Shown here piece after piece: positions 45,101 to 55,929 of a stretch of DNA of 64,000 nt. The stretch comes from Balamuthia mandrillaris. Lineage: Eukaryota; Discosea; Longamoebia; Balamuthiidae. Position numbers and translations under genes: made by a program. The notes under the pieces were generated by a model, which did not search any database, was not told where the DNA came from, and saw only the letters and a list, made by a program, of their open reading frames with translations. Location: assembly GCA_031835245.1 (NCBI GenBank), contig JAVKOQ010000175.1, positions 50,535 to 114,534 on the forward strand, read 5' to 3'. The first letter of the stretch is position 1. Every line of letters begins with the position of its first letter.

Positions 45101-47661
45101 AAACGAGAGCAAAAGCAGAAAGCGGAGAAGAAGAAAATAATGTTAGTAGAAAGATTAAAAGACAACGGTCGCAGTCTTTACCGGCAACTTCGAAGGAAAA
45201 AACGAACAAAAAGAACGATGCCAATGCTTTACGACAACATGAAGAAACAGAGAGCCCAAACGAAAAGAGGAGGAAAAAGAAGAAGACAAAGAAGCATAAA
45301 AGGATGAGCGCAGGTCCAACAGACAGTCCAATATCAATTCCTCCTCTTTGGAAGAAAGAAATGCAACACAACTTGAGAGATCACGAAAATGACAAAGAAA
45401 GGGATGAACTTCATTTAGGCCTACTAACGGTCAGAGAAGAAGAAGAACAAAATGAAGAGGGAAAGAAGGAAAGAGGGAAAGAAGGCTCTTCTTTCCGTGG
45501 AGCGAGAAGAATGATGAAGAGCAGCAACCATCATCACTCCCGAAATCTTTCTTACTGCAACATGTTCGCCGGTCGTGGCAGACATAGTTTAGACTGGCCC
45601 TTTTCCACCCTGTCCTTCTCGGAGGAGCAATCAACTGCTATAGACAAGAAAAAGAGGCATCAGTCATGCAAACTGTTCAGCTTTGATGATGACGACGATG
45701 AAGACGCTGGAAATGACGAGCTCTCTTCTACATCTTCAACTTCTTCTCCTCCGTTTCTTTGTCAAAGTATAGATTCAGTTGTTGTTGCTGGAAGAACAAA
45801 TCAACAGCAAGCGAACAATAATGAGAAACAGACGAAGCATGAGAATGAAAAGGAGGGCACAAGACCTAAAAGGAGGTCTATAACGATGGACTCTTCCTAC
45901 TCTCTCAACAATCTTAGAAGCATTTATCCCTCTCCATCAACATCTCCTTTGCAACCGACTCTTAAACCACACCAACCAAAACAAAAAGCAGACGATAATG
46001 TGCAAGGAGCAGAAGAAGAGGCAGACGCTAACAACTTTGAAGAAAGGAGCATCAACATCAATGGCAACAACCGGATTATAGATGTTGGAGCGACCATGCT
46101 CTTCAACACAGCCCGCATTGGACTGAGTCACACTACTCTCATGTGTCGTAAACCGAGTCTCTCCAACACCCCTCGTCACAAGTACAATTCCTCTTGGGTC
46201 TTTGACTCTGCCGCCACCTCTCCTCCTCCATCTTGCTCCTCTTCTTGTTCCTCTTCCGCCTCTCCTTCTTGCTCCTCCTCAGCTGCCTCTTCCTGTGCTT
46301 CGTCTTCGAAAGATGTCTACTGCTACCCTTCTTATTCTTCCTCGTTGACCTCATCTTCCACTACCTCCACCTCCTCTTCTTCTTCCGGTTTGCCTTCTCC
46401 TTTATGTTCTTCTCGATGCGAAAGTCACAGCGGCGCTTTGTTGCGTTCTTCCAGTGCTTCTACAAAACTATCGTCACCGTCAGCAACAAGAAGAAGGCAC
46501 AGCTCGACGAATATTCCGTCTGCCTCTTCATCGGATAGCGAAACATCAGCAACTTCTACTCCACGTTCTTCCTGCCCTTCTTCTCGTTCTTGTTCTCCAC
46601 GCTGCACAAACATTTCATCTCCAAATGGAGTTAGCAACTTGAGACAAAGCTCGACGACGTCTCCTTTTGCTCCTTCACCAAGCAAACAAGTTGAAAGAAG
46701 AGAGAGCACAGAAGATCTTCAGGGGAGACGAAGAGAAGAGGTGGTTTATGATGCTGAAGACGAAGAAGACGAACCACGAAACAAAAACGAGGCCCAACGA
46801 AAGCTCGAACGTACAAACGAAAGCTCTCCTTTGTTATTACACGAACAACAGCAACAACAAAAGACGGCCATAACGACATCATCCATAACAACCCCCAGAA
46901 GAGTTTCAAACAGTCCACGGCGGCTCTTCGTCGGCCATGACAACAGCAATCACGAAACTTCTGCATCGAGGACCGTTCACAGAATATTGGTCGTGGAAGA
47001 CAACCGAATGAACCAAAAGTTGATGCACACCATCTTGAAGAGCGCTGGCTATGCCGTCGAGCTGGCGGAGGACGGCAACGAGGCCGTTGCCATGGTCAAA
47101 CAGCACGGCGCTGCACATTACTCCCTTATTCTGATGGACATCATGATGCCCGTTCGTATTTTCTTTTCTGTCTTTCTTTTCGTTCCTCTCGATTCCTTCG
47201 TTCTCCTTGCAGACTTTCATCGCTCTTGTCGTTTCAGTCATTCTGTTCATTTCTTCTCTGTCGCCCCTACCCTCCCTTCTCGTTTCTTCTTTCTGACTCT
47301 CTTTATCTTTCCTTCTCTCTTCTCACCTCTCTCTCTCTCTCTCTCCCAACAGAACTGCAACGGCTACGAAGCCACCATGAAAATCCGTCAACTCGCCTCC
47401 CCTTCCCCCTCTCATCCGCCCTCCTCCTCCTCCTCCTGCTCGACGCCCATCGATCCGGCCGCCGCCACCATCCCGATTGTCGGGGTGAGCGCCACCACCG
47501 CCTCGAGCGTCTTCGAGCAGTGCCTGGCCAGCGGCATGAACGACCTCATCGGCAAGCCCTACAACGTGCCCGCCCTTCGGGCCTTCCTGGCCCAGCAGCT
47601 CTCTCCCTTCTCTCCCTCTTCCGCTTCTTCTTCCTCTTCCTCCTCTTCTTCATCGCTATAA
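41076..47661 (+). CDS. Hybrid sensor histidine kinase with PAS and receiver domains
   Basis: Exons 41076-42116, 42223-47151 and 47353-47661 give 2,092 residues. A Ser-rich N terminus precedes a PAS-like domain (IWIFDPDNVRMHWANHAALQ, LWNSPSLEY, LLSRDYEEDMSVATKTRI). The kinase core has the H box SHEIRTPINGIIGF, N box NFVSNAIKF, G1 DNGIGVP and G2 GGTGLGLSISKRL. About 900 residues of Ser/Glu-rich, mostly disordered sequence follow. At the end is a receiver with acidic pair VVEDNRMNQKL, phospho-acceptor LILMDIMMP and the lysine of GKPYNVPAL. All catalytic and phosphoacceptor residues are present, so it should be an active phosphorelay kinase, needing a separate phosphotransfer protein not in this window. 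No transmembrane segment is obvious; it is probably cytosolic. The third exon begins right after the MDIMMP aspartate segment. Confidence 0.93.
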
Positions 47662-47920
47662 AGAAAAGAGAGGAAAAGAAGAGAGAAAATGGAACGAAAA
47701 AACACAAAAAAATAAAATTTTATTGTAAAAAAAAAATAAAGAGAAGAGAAGAGAAGAGAAGAGATTTTAAGCGTGTCGGCTTTCTTCTTGCGTTCTTCTT
47801 CACTCACCGAGGTTCGTTTTTTTGTTTTTTTCAAAAAATAAATAAATGATCTGCTCATCTTCAAAACTCATCGCCTCTCTCTTCTCTCAACAATAAAAAA
47901 AGAGAAAAGGGGTGGAAAAG

Positions 47921-50245
47921 ATGGAGAGATTCCCTCCAACGAGAGGAGAAACGGAGCAAGACCCAGCAGCGTCCTCTGCGACGACCACCACCAAACGCCT
48001 CAAACGCCTGAGCAGCGAGGCCAGAGCCAGATTCTTTGCCAACGAGATGAAGGACTGGGAGGAGTTCGTCTCCTCCACCGCGCAGAGGAAGAAGGGCGCG
48101 CCAACGGCCAAAGAGAGAGCCAAGGAGAGAGCCGTTGAGGAGGAGGAGGAGGAGGTGGTGGAGGGCAAGGGGGAGGACTATCCCACGGAGCGACAAAAGC
48201 TGTGGTTGGCGGAGAAGCAGAAAGAGGTGTTGGCCATCGTGGAGGAGCAGTGCCCTCCTTCCATTCGCAACTTTGCGTAAGTGAGCCCCTTTCTTCTCTT
48301 GCTCTCTTTCGCTCTGCTTCTCTTCTTCCACTTCCTTCGTTGATCCTTCTTTGCTGTTCGCTCTCCTCGTCGTTCTTTTCGGTGCTTGCTTCTCTTCTCT
48401 CCATCGTCCCTCTTCCTTCTCTCTCCTCTTCTTGTGATGTCGTCTTTCTTCCTTTCTGCACTGTGTCGTCGGCTTTTTAGTCATTGCTCTCTTCTCTTCC
48501 CTTCGTTGCTCTGCTTCTCTTCTCTTCATCGTTCTCTTCTCTTCTTTTCTCTTCTCTTCTCCTCCCGTTTCTTAGTCATGCAAATAACCACTTAAAAAAC
48601 TTCTATTAACAACAACAAAAAAGAGGATATTGTGTATATACAGGAGCAGCAGGGGTGGCTCTGGCTTATCTTCGTCTTCACGAACGTCGTCTCCATTGCA
48701 GCACTTTTACCTCAGCGACCCCTGCCGAACGAGAAACGAAGAAGATAAAGACAACAACACGAAAAGGAGAGGAGGAGGAGCGAGAAGATTCTGCATACTT
48801 GCAAACGGCGAAAAGTTATCTGGAGGTAGCATTAGACTTGTTGGCCCATTCTTTGAAAAAGAGAAAACACAAAGCGTACCTCTCTACTATCTCACCCTTT
48901 GCTTTTCTTTAGTCTCACCTTTCTTTGCTTTTCCTTCTGTTTCCGTTTTGTGTTGGACACGAACAGACACATTGATGTCGGAATGAGCTTTATAACGGGA
49001 GGAGCTGGTGTCTATGCCGTTGCCGCTGCCATCTATCATCACTTAGGAAGAGCTTCTAAATGGTTTTTTCTTCGTATTCTTTTTTCCTTACAGATATTTC
49101 TTTCGTCTTATTATTAACTTTTCTCGATAGCGAATTATATGTAGAGAAGCTCCGCTCTATATCAAAAGATTTGCTGCCCGTCCCTTCTGACTTTGGCGAA
49201 TGGGAACTGCTGTACGGAGCTGGTGGATATCTTTATGCCCTTTACTTTGTGGCGCACGAGCTTAAAGATCCAACTCTCTTCGAGAGCGAAGAGAAACAGC
49301 TCCTAACTGCTTGTATTCGTTATGGAATACGGTATGTTCGTTCTTTTTGTTGCCTTTCTTTCTTTGTGGGTGTTATAGTTTCTCTAACTTTACAATTCAT
49401 TCCATGAAAACAGTTATGCAAAGAGTTTGCCTCCAATATCAACAGCAATGCCGCCATTGATGTATGCTTGGCACGGCAAAGAGTATTTGGCGGTGGCACA
49501 TGGTATCGCTGGCATTCTCATGATGTTCCTTCTTCGTACCAACTATTGGCCTCAAATCGACACCGGAACTGATGGTATTTCCTCCTTGAAATTCCTTTCG
49601 TTCTTGTTCTTTCTGCATTCGTTGGTCATCCTCTGTTCTTCCTTTGCCGTCTCACTTCTGCTCACCAATAAAAACAACCCAACCAAAGAGACGTGTCGCG
49701 AACTCATCGAAAGCACTATAGACTGGCTGCTCACCACTCGCCTGGAGAGCGGCAACTATCCCACCCGCTTCGGCGGCACCAACAACGACGTGCTGGTGCA
49801 ATGGTGTCACGGCGCCCCAGCCATCGCCTTGCTCCTCTGCAAAGCCCACGACGAGTTCCGCACCGAGCGATACGTCAAAGAGGCCAAAGCGATCGCTGAC
49901 CACGTAATATGGACTAGGGGACTTCTTCGTAAAGGTGTCGGCCTCTGTCACGGCATCAGCGGCAATGCCTACGTCTTTCTCTACCTCTACAACGTGACGA
50001 AGCACAAGAAGTACCTGTACAGAGCGTGGAAGTTTGCAGAGTTTGAATTGGAGAAGAAGGAGGAGGCGGAAAGGAGGCGATACTCCAAGGACAGAAAGGA
50101 CGAAAGAGCGGAGGTGCATTTGTGGTACAGAAGCTCGAAGCCCTATTCGTTGTTTAATGGCATGTGCGGAGCGGTTTGCTTTTATGATGACTTGCTGTTG
50201 AGGGATAGCTCTCAGGCGTACTTCCCTGGTTGCGACCTGCATTGA
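47921..50245 (+). CDS. LanC-like protein (LANCL)
   Basis: Eukaryotic relatives of bacterial lanthionine synthetases, glutathione-binding proteins that add glutathione to dehydroamino acids. Seen in order: an acidic N-terminal exon (47921 to about 48278), GAAGVALAYLRLHERR, a helical exon YLQTAKSYLEVALDLLAHSL, HIDVGMSFITGGAGVYAVAA, WELLYGAGGYLYALYFVAHE, HGKEYLAVAHGIAGILMMFL, VQWCHGAPAIALLLC and GLCHGISGNAYVFLYLYNV, ending FNGMCGAVCFYDDLL. The GxxG repeats of the alpha/alpha toroid and the zinc ligands (Cys of WCHG, Cys-His of LCHG) are intact. The junction of exon 1 (donor GTAAGT near 48279) with exon 2 (after the AG at about 48640) does not keep phase as I read it; a small missed exon or other splice is likely. 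The N-terminal 120 residues are not part of the family. Confidence 0.87.
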
Positions 50246-50403
50246 AACAACAAGCATGTTTCACCTGTAAAAAAGTATACAACTTCGACGCAACTCTTTA
50301 TTGCATTCCAGCCGAGATTAGCAGCAAAATGTTGTCTACTCTCTTCGTCCATGACGCTTTATTTAGCCTTGCATTACTCTCGATGTATCAAGTTCCTCTC
50401 TCC

Positions 50404-50568
50404 TTCTTTCACTCAACAAGCAAAACCTATCTCATTATCGTTACACTAATCAGGCGAATGCCTCCTCCTGTGTTGCTGAAATCCTCGCAGAAGAAGAGCA
50501 GTAACGATGGTGAGGAGCCTGATTAGTGTAACGATAATGATATAGGTTTTGCCTGTTGAGTGAAAGAA
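50404..50568. repeat. 52-base inverted repeat forming a long hairpin
   Basis: Arms 50404-50455 and 50517-50568 are complementary at 50 of 52 positions (24 consecutive at the loop end), with a 61-base loop. If transcribed, either strand gives a long, almost perfect stem. It lies about 160 bases after the LanC-like stop codon, possibly within its 3' UTR. Confidence 0.92.
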
Positions 50569-50678
50569 ACAAAGGTCAGGTTGGCGATGGATTGTTATTT
50601 TTTTTTTTGTAGACGGTAGCAAATGTTGTTGTCGACATGTCGACATGAGGTGATCTTCAATGCAAATCTATCAAACCA

Positions 50679-50695
50679 CCAATCGAAAATCAAAA
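50679..50695 (+). promoter_or_regulatory. CCAAT-ATCAAAA 17-mer (copy 3)
   Basis: CCAATCGAAAATCAAAA, 137 bases upstream of the start codon at 50816, with GTCGAC palindromes on both sides. Confidence 0.45.
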
Positions 50696-50815
50696 TATCC
50701 TATTCGTCGACAAAATGTTTGTGCTGCAGTTCGATCCTCACCTGTAACAATTGTGTTTTTCATGTCCCATGTCGTCATGATTAACTCAACACGGAAGAAA
50801 GAAAGAAAAAAAAGA

Positions 50816-51928
50816 ATGGAGAAAGAAGAGAGCGGGGTGACCCTTGTGGCTCAAACAACAGAGGAGCCCCATCTTCAACTCCCTTCCTTCGGGTCCGCTC
50901 CATCACTACCGCCACAACAACAACAACGACATGATAGCAATCCAACAGAAGAGCAACCGCAAGCATCATCATCACCACACCAACAACAACGCGACAACAA
51001 ACGAAAGGAAGCGAGCTGCGAGGTCTGCGGGGAGCATCCCTCCAAGTACTGTTGCCCGGCGTGCAACCTGCGCACCTGCAGCGTGGCCTGCGTGAAGAGA
51101 CACAAAGAGGAGCGCAAATGCAGCGGCCGCCGAAACAAAACCGCCTTCGTCTCTCTGGACGACTTCTCGGACCAGCAAGTAGTCTCCGGTTTGTTTTTTG
51201 TTTTTGTTTTTTTTTTCCTCTCTTTCTCTTTTTTATTTTTTTTTTAAATGTTTTGTTCCGATCGTGTTTTTTTTTCCTCTCTTTCTTTCTCCGATTTTTT
51301 TTTTGGGTTTTCTTGCTTTGATTCCTCCTCCTCCTTCTTCATTTTTTCTTTTTTTCTTTTTTTCTTTTTTCTTTTTCATTTTTCATTTTTTTCATTTTCT
51401 TTTTTCATTTTTTCGTTTTTTCGTTTTTTTTTAATTCTTTTATTTTTAATTTTTTTATTTTTCTATTTTTTATTTTCTTTATTTTTTCTTTTTTCTTTTT
51501 TCTTTTCTTTATTCTTTTTTATTCTTTATCTCTTGTTTCCTTTTCCTTTGCTTTTGTTCTGTTTGTTTTGCTTTTTCTTTTGCTCTTTGTTTTTTTTTTC
51601 TTTCTCTTTTTTTTTTTTTTCGTGACTAACGAAAACCTGAAATACGACATACACAAAACAACAGACTTTAACTTCCTCCAAGAAGGTCTGCAAACGCAAA
51701 GCGTGGCGCAGATCGGCGCGGAGAACATGAACCAGGACCTCGCCACCAAAACCAGAGAGCAGGTCCTGCTCAAGGAAGCCATCCCGCGCAACATTCGGCT
51801 GCGGTTGATCCCCAGAGCCATGTCCAGAGCCAAACAAAACACCTCTTATTTTCATTTTCGGTTTGTCTCGCACTTCTCTCTCCTTTTCTCTTCTCCTCTC
51901 TTCTCTCTTCTGTATTCTCTTCTCTGCT

Positions 51929-51960
<32 letters not shown>

Positions 51961-52793
51961 TTCATCCTGTTGTCTGCTTCTGTCTTCTCTCCTATACTCC
52001 TACTCTCTATTTGTTTATTTGCAATTTAACATTATCGTCACAGGTCAAAAACGTTTAACTGGCGCGTGGAATGGATCTTTCCTAGCGCACCTGGGTTTAG
52101 TGCTCACGACAAAGTGTAAGTGCTTCTCATGAAGAAGAGATTCTTTGACTAATTTTTATCCCTAGCATTAAAGAGACAGAAGTATTGTACGATGTTTTGA
52201 GACGTCATCTCGAAAAGCATTCCACAGAACCACAACTCGCTCCTTACAGAGACTATCCAGCAGAAGAACTTTTGCTATGCATGAAAGTCGAGTTTCAGCC
52301 GGTTCTTTTTTTCTCCTTCTGCTTCTTTTTCTCGTTCTCTTTTATCTTCTCATCTAACCGAATATCTAACTGAAAAAAGGCGGAACTACCCATTTATTAT
52401 CATGTTTCGCCAACGGACACGCTTCAAACGTTTCTTCCTAACAAAGACATCATCGAGTTTCCTTCCTTTCACGTCGTCCTCCCGACAGCCGAAGCAAAGC
52501 GCAACTTTCCAGCAGTTCCTCCCGACTTTGCTCTTTCTTCTGATCTTCCTCCCCCAAAACTGATCCAACATCAACTCTCTGCTTCATCTTCTTCTTCCCC
52601 CTATCATCATCAAAAACGACGACGGCATCATCATGGGGGTCGATTGCCAAAGAACTGGAGCGTGCCGTTGCTGCATCCGCATCTGCGGTTTGCGTTGCCG
52701 GAAGAGGAAGGAGGAGACGCAGAAGGAGGAGGAGACGAAGAAAAGGAGAAAGAGAAAGAAAAGGAGAACGAAAAAGAGGAACCCGCACAATAA
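50816..52793 (+). CDS. BCD1: Box C/D snoRNA protein 1 (BCD1/ZNHIT6), HIT zinc finger
   Basis: Assembly factor for box C/D snoRNPs in the nucleus. Exon 1 (50816-51188) has a Gln-rich leader and the HIT finger CEVCGEHPSKYCCPAC, CSVACVKRHKEERKC. It joins exon 2 (51665-51860) as SLDDFSDQQVVSDFNFLQEG, a segment shared with human and yeast BCD1. Exons 52044-52115 (FNWRVEWIFPSAPGFSAHDK), 52166-52301 (LYDVLRRHLEKHSTEP, EELLLCMKVE) and 52380-52793 (LPIYYHVSPTDTLQTFLPNK, IIEFPSFHVVLP) complete the family core; an acidic tail ends the protein. All junctions are in phase. A longer start at 50714 or so is possible in the same frame. Intron 1 (476 bases) is T-rich. Confidence 0.9.
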
Positions 52794-52995
52794 ATTATCT
52801 ATTTATTTTCAAACTATCGACATGCAAAGAAAATATATCTAACTTTATTCTGCGAAGGGATACGAGGTTTTGATCTCAAATCGACAATTATCGCATTGTA
52901 CTATCGAACTCATTGCTGATAATTTAGTTAATTCGACGATAAAAAAGAATAGAAAGCAACAAAAAAGAAAACAGATAGAAAGAGAACAGCTAAAG

Positions 52996-54485
52996 ATGTG
53001 GGGCTGGAAGGAACAAAGCAACGAGCCCGTGGTGCTGCCCGAGTGCCCTTCTCCCAAGTCCAAAGAGGACTACCAAAAATTGGCCGAGGAATGCCTGGCC
53101 AAGGTGCTGGCCCTGGAAAAGGAGGCCGTGGAGGAGGGCGCCTGGACCCCGATCCCCTTTCATGCCACCTACGGCAAGGACGACGTGGAGCTGCTCGACC
53201 AGCCCCCACGGGAGGGAGGGGACGGGAGCGCGAGCAGCAGCCTTCGAGTGTGTGGCAGCGTGGAGTGTTCTCCTGCGGTGCGTTTTCCTCGGCCACTACT
53301 AGCTTTGATTTTATTTTTATTTTTTCTGATTGGTTTTTGATGGAAAACAAAAAACAGGCGTTGAAGCGTTTGATGGATTCCAATGACCTCAAGCTGAAGC
53401 AGAATTGGGAAAGAGAGATGGTTGGCCTGGACGTCATTGAAGGTTGAACCTTCTTACCTTCCTCTATTTATGTCTGCTCTTTTGTTTCTCCATTTGTCTC
53501 TCCCTGGCTTCTCTGCTGCTTTCTTGTCCTTGCCAGTCTTCTGTTCCACTGTTGTCTTGTTCCTCGCTTTTCTCTTCTCTTTTTTGTTCCCTCTCCTCTC
53601 GTTCTCTCGTTCTCTTTCGCTGCATCTAAGCTTTTCGCTTCTGTCTGCTCTGGCTCCTTGTTTTCTTGTTCTCGTTCTCGTTCTCGTTCTCGTTCTCGTT
53701 CTCGTTCTCGTTCTCGTTCTCGTTCTCGTTCTCGTTCTCCTGTTCTCGCTCTCGTTCTCTTTCTCGTTCTCGTTCTCGTTCTCGTTCTCGTTCTCGTTCT
53801 CGTTCTCGTTCTCGTTCTCGTTCTCGTTCTCGTTCTCGTTCTCGTTCTCGTTCTCGTTCTTTTTCTCTGCTTCTGCTTCTCTTCCGCTAGTCGTTGTCTC
53901 ATCCATCTGTTCTCGCAAAACACAACCGACAAAACGAAAACAAAAACAGAAGTGACAGACCGCATCATAGTGGTTCGTGCTCGTTACAAAGCCCCATTCC
54001 CAGTGACGAACCGCGAGTTCGTGACCATCAAATGCGACACTACGCTCAAAGATGGCACTCGCGTGACGTACGGCTGCTCCATCAATCACGACCGCTGTTA
54101 CGCTGACTCCAACTTTGTGAGAGGAGTTGTTCGGATCATGGGAGCTTTTTATCGCCCCGTTCCTGGAAATCCCAATATGTGCTCCTTTGCTCGTATCATC
54201 ACTGTTGATCCGAAGGTTCTTATTTTTGTTTGCTTCTTCATGTTTTCTTCATTCTTCATCCTTCATTCTCCTATCACTCTATCTGCTATCTTCTGTCTCT
54301 GCTCTATTATTTCCTTCTTCTATCTTCCATTTCTTCTTTTTTCCTATGGACTCACTTTGTTAAATTCTAATCTGACAAATAGGGCAACATTCCGGCGTGG
54401 GTGGTTAACGCCACAAAGAGCAAGGCGGGTGCTTCAATCATTTTGATCCGCAAGTACATCAACGCCAAGTTCGTGCCTCCTTTCT

Positions 54486-54522
<37 letters not shown>

Positions 54523-55104
54523 TTTCTCTCTTCTTTGTCTAGGATAAAATTTTCTAATGTTTTCCCGTTTTCAAACAGTCCACTTCCTCCAGCGGAAGAA
54601 AGAGAAGAAGAGAAAGCAGAGGAGGTAGAGGTAGCACAACCAAAGCAAAAGAAACCAAAGACAAAAATGCTTCCTTCTTCTTCCTCTGCTCAACGACAAG
54701 AAAAAGGAAAAGAAAAAGAAGAAGAAACAAAACAAAAAGCAAAAGGAGAGGAAGAGGAAATCAAAGAACACGAAAGCGACGAAGAGGAAGCCGAAGAGGA
54801 GAACGAGTTTTACGAAGCCCAAGACAAGCTGCCGTGGGACGACAAACCCCTTCGCGAGATGTACGCCCAACACAAACAAGAAGTCAGAGAGATCATCCAA
54901 AGCTTGCAACAATCCTTGCAACGAATCGAGACTACAACGGAGCAAACGAATCGGCAATTGTTATCTCCTTCTTCTTCTGGCGGTGGAGTGGTGAGCTTGT
55001 CGCAGCTCTCGTGGGGAACGCTTGCCCTGCTGGTGGCATGGCCCGTTGCTGTTGTTGTGGCTTACGACTCCCTGGCGAGTCGTCGTCCCCCTCGCAACAA
55101 ATAA
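52996..55104 (+). CDS. START-domain lipid-binding protein with C-terminal membrane anchor
   Basis: Six or so exons. The N-terminal exon (MWGWKEQSNEPVVLPECPSP) and helix DYQKLAEECLAKVLALEKEA lead into the START fold: DDVELLDQPP, ALKRLMDSNDLKLKQNWERE, RIIVVRARYKAPFPVTNREF, VTIKCDTTLKDGTRVTYGCS, VRGVVRIMGAFYRPVPGNPN, ITVDPKGNIPAWVVNATKSK. This pattern (RARYKAPFPVxxREF, GNIPAWVVN) is typical of START proteins that bind sterols, phospholipids or ceramides. A charged linker and a coiled coil (EMYAQHKQEVREIIQSLQQS) follow, then one hydrophobic segment LALLVAWPVAVVVAYD with a basic end, giving a tail-anchored protein. The ligand cannot be told. Intron 3 contains a TTCTCG repeat, intron 5 a CT repeat. 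Confidence 0.88.
53660..53862 (+). repeat. TTCTCG hexanucleotide array in an intron
   Basis: About 30 tandem TTCTCG units in an intron of the START-domain gene; not a known telomere repeat and not at an end. Confidence 0.92.
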
Positions 55105-55568
55105 AAAAAAAAGGTTTCTCTTCCCAAACGCCATAAAAAAAAGAAGGAGAAGAGATAGAGGAGGAAGAACATGTTGGAATGCCATCTTGCGACTTCCGGG
55201 AACACAAAGACATTCCGACGAGAGGACGTATCCTAACAACGGTTGCTCTGGAAATGATCTATATCACTTTAAATTCTCCATTTATGTATTGCTGACGTCA
55301 CGGATATCCATTTTTGAACAATATCAGGGCGACTTGACCAATCGGATGTTGCGTTTGACTGATTAAAAATTCCTTTATTTAGGCCAGGCGTGTTCGTTTG
55401 GCGACTTGAGCCTACGGACGCACCAACGCATAACAAAGAGAGCAAAAGGTTGAAAGGAAACGGTGAGGCGCATCTACAAGAAAATAAGAGAAACAAACAT
55501 AACGATTTTAAGAAAAATAAAAGAGGGAAGCGAGCAGCGAAAACCCACACACTGTGTGTCAACCCACC
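55105..55568. other. Gap between START-domain and SAM-PB1-PAS genes
   Basis: 464 bases without a gene. It contains a perfect CRE, TGACGTCA (55293-55300), and a CCAAT box (ACCAATCGG near 55337). Confidence 0.5.
55293..55300. promoter_or_regulatory. CRE/bZIP palindrome TGACGTCA
   Basis: Second CRE palindrome of the window, 269 bases before the start codon at 55569. Confidence 0.3.
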
Positions 55569-55886
55569 ATGAAGAAAGGAACCGGGAAAGAGAGCAGCGT
55601 GGAAGCATTGGCTCGTTTACGGCGAACCGGTATGCATGTAAACTCTTATTTTTTTTAATGAGCATTCGGCTTTTTCTCTGTGCCAACTTTTTGGCTTGAC
55701 TCTTGTTGGGTTGTTTTTTTTTTTTTTTTTGGCGTGCAGACCCAAAGGAATGGACAGTGGACGACGTGGGAACTTGGCTGGACTTCATTCAGCTTAGCGA
55801 ACACCGCGCCGAGTTCATGAAGCAAGCCGTTAGCGGCGCTGAACTTCAAGACCTTGACGCAGACGACTTTGTGGAACTCGGTTTGT

Positions 55887-55929
<43 letters not shown>

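Larger units (their letters stand above)
50246..50815. other. Gap with a long inverted repeat and promoter motifs
   Basis: No gene. Holds a near-perfect inverted repeat (50404-50568), GTCGAC palindromes near 50633-50643 and 50705, and a CCAAT-type 17-mer (50679-50695), all before the HIT zinc-finger gene. Confidence 0.6.

Noticed and set aside
41076-50245. Recent bacterial transfer of the histidine kinase and LanC-like genes
   Set aside because: Both are split by introns, share the local repeat style and belong to families already known in eukaryotes.
53660-53862. TTCTCG array as an internal telomere repeat
   Set aside because: It lies within an intron and does not match known telomere repeats.
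53658-54446. Arg-Ser (SR-like) repeat protein at the start of this frame
   Set aside because: The Arg-Ser run is the TTCTCG intron array; only the later part is real START-domain exon.
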